The notes below the pieces were generated by a model that saw nothing but the letters and a program-made list of their open reading frames with translations, searched no databases and was not told where the DNA came from. From the NCBI GenBank assembly GCA_019739215.1, contig JAHHDR010000015.1, positions 1 through 64,000 of the forward strand: a stretch of 64,000 bases of DNA, given 5' to 3'. Of this stretch, positions 58,001-64,000 are shown piece after piece; the first letter of the stretch is position 1, and every line of letters starts with the position of its first letter. Both the position numbers and the translations under genes were made by a program. Source of the DNA: Rhizobium sp. (GTDB lineage: Bacteria > Pseudomonadota > Alphaproteobacteria > Rhizobiales > Rhizobiaceae).

Positions 58001-58522
58001 GTCGCGATGCCCTTCGGAGAGCGCGATGTCGACGGGGCCGCCACGCGCGCCGGTGAGTGCGATCAGGCCCGGAGCGTGCTCGCCCAGCCACGAACGCTTG
58101 ATATGGATCGCCCCATGTCCGCCCTCGCCGTCCATATAGGCACGGCTGACGAGATGGGACAGTCGATGATAGCCGCCGGCATCGGCGGCGAGAAGCACAA
58201 TGGCTGGCAGTTTCTTCAACTGCGGCTGGCGGTTGGAGCGCTCTTCGCCGGTGTCGTCCTCCATGTCGATCGAGAGCTGGCAGCCGATGATCGGCTGCAG
58301 GCCTTCCCCCGATGCAGTCTTGGAGAATTCCAGCGCGGCGAAAAGATTGTTGGTATCGGTCAGCCCGATAGCGGGCTGGTCGTCGGTAGCGGCCCTGGCG
58401 ATGATCTTCTTGACCGGCAGCGCGCCTTCGAGAAGCGAGTAGGCAGAATGAACCCTGAGATGAACGAACTGGGGGCTCTCGCGGAGCCCGTCACTCACCA
58501 CCAGAACAGAATCATCCGCCAT
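55031..58522 (-). CDS. dnaE: DNA polymerase III alpha subunit
   Basis: 1163 residues, normal DnaE1 length. PHP domain at the N-terminus (VHLRVHSAYSLLEGALPVKKI), the polymerase palm with catalytic aspartates in MPDFDIDFCQDRREEVIRY, helix-hairpin-helix and OB-fold (LAGTVTSKQERKTRTGNKMG) near the C-terminus. Replicative polymerase. It lies 86 bases downstream of the small LexA-boxed gene on the same strand, so part of its expression may come from that promoter. Confidence 0.95.
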   Translation of the reverse strand: MADDSVLVVSDGLRESPQFVHLRVHSAYSLLEGALPVKKIIARAATDDQPAIGLTDTNNLFAALEFSKTASGEGLQPIIGCQLSIDMEDDTGEERSNRQPQLKKLPAIVLLAADAGGYHRLSHLVSRAYMDGEGGHGAIHIKRSWLGEHAPGLIALTGARGGPVDIALSEGHRDLAARRLEDLRSLFGDRLYVELQRHEGYDRAHEAAMLNLAYASELPIVATNEPFFPTADYFEAHDALMAVAHNAMVSDDNRFRLTRDHYFKSRAEMAKLFADLPEAIDNTVEIARRCSFILKTTAPILPRFTADTGAEDGKDPESEELKRQSWEGLEMRLRTIGRAEGYSEQDYRERLEFELGIIERMKFPGYFLIVADFIKWAKQHDIPVGPGRGSGAGSLVAYALTVTDIDPLRFSLLFERFLNPERVSMPDFDIDFCQDRREEVIRYVQAKYGREQVAQIITFGSLQARAALRDVGRVLEMPYGQVDRICKLVPNNPANPTPLSKAIEEEPRLREEAEREPVVARLLDIAQKIEGLYRHASTHAAGIVIGDRPLAELVPLYRDPRSDMPVTQFNMKWVEQAGLVKFDFLGLKTLTVLKVAVDFVRRKGIEIDLSTLPLDDPKSYEMMARGETVGIFQVESAGMRKALLGMKPDCIEDVIALVALYRPGPMENIPLYNARKHGEEEIESIHPKIDYLLKETQGVIVYQEQVMQIAQVLSGYSLGEADLLRRAMGKKIKAEMDQQRARFVEGAVANGVSKNQSDIIFDLLAKFANYGFNKSHAAAYAVVSFQTAYMKAHHPVEFFAASMTLDMANTEKVNDFRQDAVRLGIKVVPPSVQTSFRAFEVGDNCIYFSLAAIKGVGEAVVDHIVEVRGDMPFDSIEDFCLRTDPKFVNRRVWESLISAGAFDCFGVDRAVLSGGVDRLLAYSQRALSDKASGQSDIFGSMSSSPEKVILPSVPAWLPSEKLLREFQALGFYLTAHPLDSYSKTLEKIRVQTFANFSNAVKQGKAPGRLAGTVTSKQERKTRTGNKMGIVTFSDSSGQFEAVMFSEVLNQYRDMLETGKSFVIGVEAEERPEGISLRINSLQSLEEKSVQMQKAMRVFLRDAAPLRNVTTHLGTKGEGLVSFILIKEDGRREIEVELPEKYRISPEIAAALRASPGVVDVELV

Positions 58523-58608
58523 GCCATGCCACCCTTGCCAACACGCCGGACTTTACCGGCGCGGGCGCGGTGGTGCGAGTCCCCTTTCGGGCCCCTCGCC
58601 CTTTCCCA

Positions 58609-58695
58609 CTACAAAGTGATCATCAGCACGGCGCAGCTGGCGACGAACATAACGATCGAAGTGAATGCTGCCATGTCACGAAGAAAATCGGTCAT
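58609..58695 (-). CDS. SidA-like 28-residue membrane protein, SOS-controlled
   Basis: Tiny open frame, MTDFLRDMAAFTSIVMFVAS then eight further residues: a charged 7-residue cytoplasmic start and one hydrophobic helix. Support for translation: a perfect AGGAGG ribosome-binding site (58701-58706 complement) 5 bases before the ATG. Support for control: an exact LexA box between a -35 (TTGACG) and -10 (CATAAA) 17 bases apart. Size, single helix and LexA control match SidA of Caulobacter (29 residues), which blocks division by binding FtsW. I infer a SidA-like division inhibitor; homology cannot be proved on so short a sequence. Confidence 0.7.
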   Translation of the reverse strand: MTDFLRDMAAFTSIVMFVASCAVLMITL

Positions 58696-58722
58696 ATCTG
58701 CCTCCTGTTCGCTTATGTTTCT

Positions 58723-58751
58723 TTTATGTTCTATTTTTGTTCTATCGTCAA
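58723..58751 (-). promoter_or_regulatory. LexA-controlled promoter of the SidA-like gene
   Basis: On the minus strand: TTGACG (58746-58751), 17 bases, CATAAA (58723-58728). The LexA box GAAC-AAAAATA-GAAC (58728-58742) fills the space between the two hexamers, so bound LexA would exclude RNA polymerase. The AT-rich stretch contrasts sharply with the flanks. Confidence 0.72.
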
Positions 58752-58887
58752 GCCATGCCGAAACGGGTGGTTAAGAAAGCGTTGCCGATCGTGCGGCGTG
58801 CCCGCAATCCACAGCCGCCGTGCTCACCTGACCGTGGAGGCGCTTGACACTGTGATGCATGGAGAGAAGAGCATCGCGGCCGCGACG

Positions 58888-59991
58888 CTATCGCGCGGGA
58901 ATCCGGGGGACATTTGCGCTGGCGCCCTCCTTCAGCACCGCCGCGACAGTGTCGGGCAGGCGGAAGCGACGACGGTATTCGCCGGGAGTGAGACCGCTCA
59001 GCTTGCGGAACAGCCGACGGAAGGAGGCGAGGTCCGAATAGCCGACCTCCTCGGCGATCTCCTCGATGGGGCACTCGTCCCCCTCCAGCATCTGCTTGGC
59101 CTCCTCGACGCGCAGCCACTGGACATATTCGAGCGGTGCATAGCCGGTCGCCTTGCGGAAGCGACGGTCGAAGGAGCGCTTGGGCAGTCCGGATAGTTTG
59201 AGCATCTCGGCGAGGACCTCGCCGGACGTGTAGTTGAGCGCGGCGTGCTCCTGGCATTTTTCCATCACGGCATCGCCATGACCGACATTGGCGGCCATCG
59301 ACGCATAGGGCAACTGGCCGTCGCGGTGCCACTGGTACAGAAAGAGCTTCGAGATCCGGATTGCCTCGGCCGTGCCGGCCCGCTTGGCGATGAGGAACAG
59401 CGACAGGTCCTGCCAGGAGGACGCGCCGCCCGCACAGACGAGCGAGTGCCTCGGTCCCGACTGCACCAGGATCCGTTCCTCGTGCAGCGTCACGTTCGGG
59501 AACTGCGTCCGGAACAGCGGCACGAACATCCAGTGCGTGGTGGCATTGTAGCCATCGAGAAGGCCCGCCTCGGCCAATGCGAGCGAGCCGCCGCAGGTCG
59601 CGCAGACCAATGCGCCCTGCTCATGCATCCGCCTGATCCAGTCCAGCAGCCGGCGGTCGAGATTGCGCAGCATCTCCGGCGTATCGACGACGATATTGGG
59701 CACGATGACGATGTCGGTGTCGTCGATCTCGTCCACCGTATGCTGCGGGACGATGCTCACTCCGGTGATCAGCGAAAGCGGTCCGGGTTCCGCCGAGACA
59801 ATGCGGGGGGTGAACAGAACCTCGCTCACCGGTTCGTTGGTGTTGCTCCGCCAGGAGGACCCTGCCGTCCAGAGTGTGTCGTAGATGCCGTAGATGATCG
59901 AGGGGTCGCATTCCCGAAATGCGACGATGCTGACGCTGGCAGAGCGTCTCACCTCTGGGCTTGATGGCTCAATCAGCTTCATGACGGCCAT
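58888..59991 (-). CDS. GlxA-type transcriptional regulator (DJ-1/PfpI plus AraC)
   Basis: About 367 residues. N-terminal DJ-1/PfpI-like domain (about 15-205; VCATCGGSLALAEAGLLDG) and C-terminal AraC helix-turn-helix pair (about 245-350; RSFDRRFRKATGYAPLEYVQWLRVEEAKQML and DLASFRRLFRKLSGLTPGEYRRRF, only parts quoted). Effector unknown. Divergent from the AhpD-like gene, which it may regulate. Start MAVMKLI; a start three codons further in is equally plausible. Confidence 0.87.
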   Translation of the reverse strand: MAVMKLIEPSSPEVRRSASVSIVAFRECDPSIIYGIYDTLWTAGSSWRSNTNEPVSEVLFTPRIVSAEPGPLSLITGVSIVPQHTVDEIDDTDIVIVPNIVVDTPEMLRNLDRRLLDWIRRMHEQGALVCATCGGSLALAEAGLLDGYNATTHWMFVPLFRTQFPNVTLHEERILVQSGPRHSLVCAGGASSWQDLSLFLIAKRAGTAEAIRISKLFLYQWHRDGQLPYASMAANVGHGDAVMEKCQEHAALNYTSGEVLAEMLKLSGLPKRSFDRRFRKATGYAPLEYVQWLRVEEAKQMLEGDECPIEEIAEEVGYSDLASFRRLFRKLSGLTPGEYRRRFRLPDTVAAVLKEGASANVPRIPAR

Positions 59992-60165
59992 TCTGCCTCT
60001 GCCGACCCCGCTTTGCAATGCGTAAAAGATGCTCCGAACCGAGCGGCTCGATGGGTCTCGCCTGAAACAAACGTTCAGAACGCCACAGCCACCACAGTTC
60101 GCCAACCCGTCGGCCCCTCAAGGAAAACAGCAGGGACCCGACATCGCAACGCAAAGGAAAATGAA

Positions 60166-60609
60166 ATGAGAAATCTCGCAATCATCGTCGCCACCACCCT
60201 CACGCTCGTCTGCGGGAGCCAGGTGGCAACTGCCCAGGACGTCAAGGCAGAGTCCGAGGCAACGTACCAGGATATCTTCAAGACCTACGGCGTCGTGCCC
60301 GGCTTTGCCAAGGCCTATCCGAAGCACGTCATCGCCGGTGCCTGGCAGATGACGAAGTCGCTGGAGACGAGCCCTGAGAACAAGCTCGACTCCAAGACCA
60401 AGGCGCTGATCAACCTCGCGGTCGCAGCCCAGATCCCGTGCCGATACTGCGTCTGGATCGAGACCGAGGCGGCCAAGAAGGCCGGTGCCAGCCAGGACGA
60501 GGTCGCGGAAGCCGTCGCGCAGGCGGCCTATGTCCGCCACTGGAGCACCGTGCTCAACGGCATGCAGATCGACTTTGACGCGTTCAAGGCTGAATTCGGC
60601 AGCCAGTGA
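60166..60609 (+). CDS. Carboxymuconolactone decarboxylase/AhpD-like protein, exported
   Basis: 147 residues with a Sec signal peptide (to about 23, VATAQ). The AhpD core has the redox CxxC motif (IPCRYCVW), followed by AGASQDEVAEAVAQAAYVRHWS. Exported AhpD-like proteins are less common than cytoplasmic ones. Likely a thiol peroxidase-type function in the periplasm. Start at the ATG after GGAAAATGAA. Confidence 0.82.
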   Translation: MRNLAIIVATTLTLVCGSQVATAQDVKAESEATYQDIFKTYGVVPGFAKAYPKHVIAGAWQMTKSLETSPENKLDSKTKALINLAVAAQIPCRYCVWIETEAAKKAGASQDEVAEAVAQAAYVRHWSTVLNGMQIDFDAFKAEFGSQ

Positions 60610-60748
60610 TCGCCCCGGCCGGCGCGGCACCGCCCCGCCGGCCCTTCAACGCCACGCCGGAAAGCCTGCCTGTCCTGGCCGACAGAAGGCGAAGGCAAGG
60701 GCTGATGCGGACGGGCGGCCTGCGGCCACCCGACAAGGATAAAGAAAA

Positions 60749-60982
60749 ATGGAAGTCCTGCTGAACGTTGCCAATATCCTCTATGTGCTTGCCTATTTCA
60801 CACTCGACATGATGCGGCTGCGCATCCTGACCATCACGGCAGCCGTCTGCCTTGCCATCTACTTCTATGGGCAGGCCGATCCGATGCTGAACGTGGTCTG
60901 CTGGAACCTGTTCTTCATTGCGCTCAATGTCGTGCAGATCGCCCGCATGCTCATCGCCAGTCGCCGGCCTACAGCACCCTGA
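60749..60982 (+). CDS. Popeye-like small membrane protein
   Basis: 77 residues with two to three membrane helices (LLNVANILYVLAYFTLDMMRL; ILTITAAVCLAIYFYG; MLNVVCWNLFFIALNVVQIA). The helix spacing and the WNLxFxxxNxVQI motif resemble the membrane part of Popeye-domain proteins, but no cyclic-nucleotide-binding domain follows. Function unknown. Confidence 0.7.
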   Translation: MEVLLNVANILYVLAYFTLDMMRLRILTITAAVCLAIYFYGQADPMLNVVCWNLFFIALNVVQIARMLIASRRPTAP

Positions 60983-61004
60983 GAACTGGCTGGGTAAACT
61001 GCAG

Positions 61005-61034
61005 GAAGGCTTGCGACGAGCACCGCAAGCCTTC
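61005..61034. terminator. Bidirectional terminator
   Basis: GAAGGCTTGCG-N8-CGCAAGCCTTC, a perfect 11-bp stem between convergent genes. Confidence 0.75.
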
Positions 61035-61070
61035 TCCTGTCTGAGCCCGTGGTCGACGACCGCGCCGTGC

Positions 61071-61730
61071 TCAGAACTCGAACTTCAGTCCCACCTGCAC
61101 CACCGGATAGACCTTGAAAGCCGAGAGCCGGTGCTGCGCGCGTTCGATTTCCCTCCGGATGTCCTTCCGCGAGAAGCCAAGCTTGTGGGCGCGGGAATCG
61201 ACGTCGAGGTCGGGCGTGCCGGCATAGAGCGCGCCGAAGTCGAAGTTCAGCGACACGCGCTCTTTCACCTTCACGGAGTAGCCGGCGCCGAGATAGGGCT
61301 GGATGAGGTTCTGCGTCACCGAGAAATCGGTCAGCGGATTGGGCACGAAGACATTGCCGCCGCCCTTCAGCCTGCCATGCAGGTTCTTGACCTTGCCTTC
61401 GATGCGATTGGCGGACAGCCGCGCGCCGCCCGACAGGTAGAAATCACCGGCAAAGGGGAAATAGTCGACGGTCACTCCCGCATTCAGCAGGGATGCGCGG
61501 GAATGCAGGTCGTAGTCGCTGCGCTTGTAGAGGAAGTTTCCCGAATAGCCGTTGATCCCGGCACGAACCTGCCAATGCGCATTCGCCCGATATCCGGCCT
61601 CGATTCCCATGCCCAGCGTGGAGACGTTGGGCATCAGGAAGAAGCGATCATAGGCTGGGTCGTCCCCGGCAAGCGCCGGCCCCGCCAGCACGGAGACCAG
61701 GACTGCCAGCAATCGGACCGGGAATTTCAT
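61071..61730 (-). CDS. Outer-membrane beta-barrel protein
   Basis: 219 residues, signal peptide (to about 21, GPALAG), then an eight-strand barrel (VSTLGMGIEAGYRANAHWQV, LIQPYLGAGYSV) ending VGLKFEF with a terminal phenylalanine. No gene name can be given. Confidence 0.78.
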   Translation of the reverse strand: MKFPVRLLAVLVSVLAGPALAGDDPAYDRFFLMPNVSTLGMGIEAGYRANAHWQVRAGINGYSGNFLYKRSDYDLHSRASLLNAGVTVDYFPFAGDFYLSGGARLSANRIEGKVKNLHGRLKGGGNVFVPNPLTDFSVTQNLIQPYLGAGYSVKVKERVSLNFDFGALYAGTPDLDVDSRAHKLGFSRKDIRREIERAQHRLSAFKVYPVVQVGLKFEF

Positions 61731-61857
61731 CGTCTGCCTCCAGCGCATCGGCGCGGCCCGTGATTCGCAACGGCGGAATCTCCGTCAAAGCTAGTCGCGA
61801 GGGGTTGAAAGAGTTCTAATATCCGGCGATTGGTCCCGAATTGCCCGACAGTGCCCT

Positions 61858-62787
61858 TCACGCCCCGAGCGCGATGGCGCCGGCGGCCCCGAACCTGCGC
61901 CGTCCGTGACCGACATCCGCGGGACCGCGGCCGCCGAAGGTCGGTCCGTCCTGAGGCGAAAGCTTCAAGAGCGCGTTGCGGTAGCTCTCCGCGGCGGCTT
62001 CCAATGGGCGCCCCAGCCAGCGTGAATACTGCCTGAGGTGGTAGAGATTGACGCTGAGCGTGCTCACCGACTGCCGGTCCTGCCAGGCCATGATCCCGGC
62101 CTCTACCGACAGGCGCACCAGCCGGTAGAGCGTACTGCGGGACAGTCCGAAGGTCTCGGTCATCGCGGGTATGCTCAGCCCCGGTGCCGGGACCCAGGAG
62201 TCTCCTGTCGCGACTTTCGGCATGTGCCGCAGGATGTCGCTCATCACCAGCCAGCCACCGCGCATGTCCTGGGTCAGGCAGACGTCGAGCGGCGCTTTCA
62301 CCCATCTGGGGTCCTGGAGCAGGGCCGACGCCGTCTCGAAATAGATGTCCATGACCACATCGCGGTCAAGGCCGGCCGCGGCCTCTCCGGTCGCTGCCTC
62401 GATCAGCATAAGGGTCCAGTCGGACAGTGCCGTTCTTGTGGCTTCCGACAGGCTGATGAGCTTCAGCCGACGGTCGCCGCGGTGATCCCGCCTCTGCAGG
62501 TAGCCGTAGGCGGTCAACTGGTTGAAGAAGGCCAGCGAGGTGTTGCGGCTGGCGATGCCGAGACTGGAGGCCCGCTCGCAGATCCAGTTCGCGGCCGCGC
62601 CATGAACGAGCCCGTCCTCATGGCAGGTCACCGCGATCAGGTGGACCAGCAGCCATTTCTGCCGCGTGTCGACAAAACGCGCGAAACGGCGGGTGCGGTT
62701 GAAATAATCGATGGTCGCCTCGGCATGAAACCGGATTTCCGGCAGAAGATTGTCGTGGCCACCGGCACCGGAACGGGTCGTCAGCAT
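61858..62787 (-). CDS. Putative winged-helix regulatory protein of unknown family
   Basis: 309 residues. The middle contains a MarR- or IclR-like winged helix pattern (NTSLAFFNQLTAYGYLQRRDHRGDRRLKL), and a second one follows (IPAMTETFGLSRSTLYRLVRLSVEAGIM). The rest is not assignable. Low-complexity basic C-terminus. Function is inferred from helix-turn-helix shape only. Confidence 0.6.
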   Translation of the reverse strand: MLTTRSGAGGHDNLLPEIRFHAEATIDYFNRTRRFARFVDTRQKWLLVHLIAVTCHEDGLVHGAAANWICERASSLGIASRNTSLAFFNQLTAYGYLQRRDHRGDRRLKLISLSEATRTALSDWTLMLIEAATGEAAAGLDRDVVMDIYFETASALLQDPRWVKAPLDVCLTQDMRGGWLVMSDILRHMPKVATGDSWVPAPGLSIPAMTETFGLSRSTLYRLVRLSVEAGIMAWQDRQSVSTLSVNLYHLRQYSRWLGRPLEAAAESYRNALLKLSPQDGPTFGGRGPADVGHGRRRFGAAGAIALGA

Positions 62788-63066
62788 GGAAAATTGTCCC
62801 TTTTCTTGCAGGCACTTCGGCCTGTGTTGCTGGGCTCAATCTGCACAGGCGGCGAACCGGCCGGTGTTTCGCGGGGAACAGGCGGCGATTTTTTTTCTCA
62901 AATCGGCCGAATAAATTTGAAAGCGTGTTCGTTGCCGCCTATTTTCGGACATAGCCGGGGCGGAAAAGAGTTTCGGTCCAAAGGGTTCTGAGAGCACCAG
63001 CGGCGCTCGACACCCGATGGCCGAACCTGCTACCCGACGGCATCCCTCGACCTTGAAGCGGTGATC

Positions 63067-63651
63067 ATGGCGAAACGAGCGTACAATATCCCCAACATGC
63101 TGACTTACGGCCGCATACTGGCCGTACCGCTGATTGTCCTCTGCTTCTTCCTTGAAGGCCGCATGCAAGCCTCGGATTTCGCCCGGTGGACGGCGTTCGC
63201 GCTGTTCGCCATCGCCTCGATCACGGATTTCCTCGACGGATACCTGGCGCGGATATGGGCGCAGACCTCCAATATCGGCAAGATGCTCGACCCGATCGCC
63301 GACAAGCTGCTGATCTCGTCGATCCTGCTTCTGGTCGCCGCCGACGGCACGATCGCGGGCTGGCCGCTCTGGGCTGCGATTATCATCCTGTGCCGCGAGA
63401 TCCTGGTGTCGGGCCTGCGCGAATATCTCGCCGATCTCAAGGTGTCGGTGCCGGTGACGCAGATCGCGAAATGGAAGACCACGGTGCAGATGCTGGCACT
63501 GGGCTTCCTGCTGGCCGGGCCGGCCGGCGAAAAGGTGCTGCCCTACACGATCGAGATCGGCACGGTGCTGCTCTGGATCGCTGCTGTCCTGACCATCTAT
63601 ACCGGCTACGACTATTTTCGCGCCGGGTTGAAGCATGTGGTGGACGAATGA
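63067..63651 (+). CDS. pgsA: CDP-diacylglycerol-glycerol-3-phosphate 3-phosphatidyltransferase
   Basis: 194 residues, about six membrane helices. The CDP-alcohol phosphotransferase motif DG-x2-AR-x8-G-x3-D-x3-D is complete in FLDGYLARIWAQTSNIGKML then DPIADK. Makes phosphatidylglycerol phosphate. Its stop overlaps moaD by four bases. Confidence 0.93.
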   Translation: MAKRAYNIPNMLTYGRILAVPLIVLCFFLEGRMQASDFARWTAFALFAIASITDFLDGYLARIWAQTSNIGKMLDPIADKLLISSILLLVAADGTIAGWPLWAAIIILCREILVSGLREYLADLKVSVPVTQIAKWKTTVQMLALGFLLAGPAGEKVLPYTIEIGTVLLWIAAVLTIYTGYDYFRAGLKHVVDE

Positions 63652-63905
63652 GGGCGCGGCTCGTCTATTTCGCCTGGGTGCGGGAGAGAATCGGCAAGGG
63701 CGACGAGGAAATCGAACTGCCGGCAAGCGTGTCGACCGTCGGAGATTTGCTGAATCATCTCAAGACACTGGGCGAGGAATATGAGGTGGCGCTCGAGCAT
63801 GACCGGGTGATCCGCGTGGCGCTCGACCAGGAGCATGCGCATCATACCGACAGCATTGCCGGCGTGCGCGAGATCGGGATATTTCCACCAATGACGGGCG
63901 GCTGA
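63648..63905 (+). CDS. moaD: Molybdopterin synthase small subunit
   Basis: 85 residues, ubiquitin-like fold ending in Gly-Gly (PPMTGG), the site of thiocarboxylation. Donates sulfur to precursor Z together with MoaE. Coupled to pgsA. Confidence 0.92.
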   Translation: MRARLVYFAWVRERIGKGDEEIELPASVSTVGDLLNHLKTLGEEYEVALEHDRVIRVALDQEHAHHTDSIAGVREIGIFPPMTGG

Positions 63906-63906
63906 G

Positions 63907-64000
63907 ATGGCGGCGGTCGAGCCGATCGTGCGTGTCCAGTCGGAGGATTTCGACTTCGCCGCCGAGTCCCAGCGGCTGACAGAGGGCCGCAGCGACATCG
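63907..64000 (+). CDS. moaE: Molybdopterin synthase large subunit, cut by the window end
   Basis: First 31 residues (AAVEPIVRVQSEDFDFAAES) match MoaE N-termini. It follows moaD by one base after the stop. Confidence 0.85.
   Translation, partial: MAAVEPIVRVQSEDFDFAAESQRLTEGRSDI

Noticed and set aside
55751-58774. 1007-codon frame antisense to dnaE
   Set aside because: Shadow of dnaE with third-position GC bias; no similarity to any family.
1-64000. CRISPR arrays, tRNA or rRNA genes, insertion sequences, prophage
   Set aside because: No spaced direct repeats, cloverleaf-type sequences, transposase or phage structural genes were found in reading both strands.

Overview
The window looks like a piece of an alphaproteobacterial chromosome of the order Hyphomicrobiales (Rhizobiales). 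The signs are the gene content (pleD-divK, DUF3572, DinB with an N-terminal zinc ribbon, Omp25-like porin, HdaA, purM-purN, aspS-rnd neighbourhood), the high GC, and LexA boxes of the alphaproteobacterial GTTC-N7-GTTC type. The family within the order cannot be fixed from the sequence alone.

Structure. Bases 1-10805 are the reverse complement of 10809-21590, with a 3-base centre (AAG, 10806-10808). The centre lies inside a chemotaxis-receptor gene whose 5' end is missing. The arms match closely near the centre, but the left arm gathers small insertions towards base 1, so rnd, the MFS gene, the second RTX gene and aspS are all broken there. The simplest reading is a long-read fold-back (hairpin chimera) at a contig end. 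The right arm is the better copy except for the ArsR-type regulator, which is intact only on the left. Single-base homopolymer errors also break aspS (twice) and rnd in both arms, and ppx, one small secreted-protein gene and a RES toxin elsewhere.

Layout, using the right arm: receptor (10809-12557); creD; a small RTX protein; a divergent ArsR / SRPBCC-SRPBCC-VOC stress or detoxification locus with a palindromic operator; aspS; a second RTX protein; an MFS transporter; rnd. From 21.9 to 36 kb: a third RTX protein, ppk-ppx (polyphosphate), hdaA and an AI-2E/PerM transporter, a class III adenylate cyclase, a YchJ protein, a tandem family of four small secreted four-cysteine proteins, purM-purN, a membrane-anchored protein and an omptin protease. 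From 36 to 46 kb: a Xre-RES toxin-antitoxin pair, a NUDIX hydrolase, a molybdopterin oxidoreductase, rlmJ, a secreted protein with an RNase T2, a GST, a porin, and an SDR with uvrC. From 46 to 64 kb: a gene-free stretch with a candidate small RNA, pleD, divK, DUF3572, a HAD-like gene, dinB behind a LexA box, an L,D-transpeptidase, LysR/AKR, dnaE, and a 28-codon SidA-like small membrane gene behind a LexA box. Then come a GlxA-type regulator with an AhpD-like protein, a Popeye-like membrane protein, an outer-membrane protein, a putative winged-helix protein, and pgsA-moaD-moaE.

The most interesting biology is the SOS unit (LexA box, tiny membrane protein, dnaE, with dinB also LexA-boxed 9 kb away and cell-cycle regulators beside it) and the four-gene secreted cysteine-protein family.
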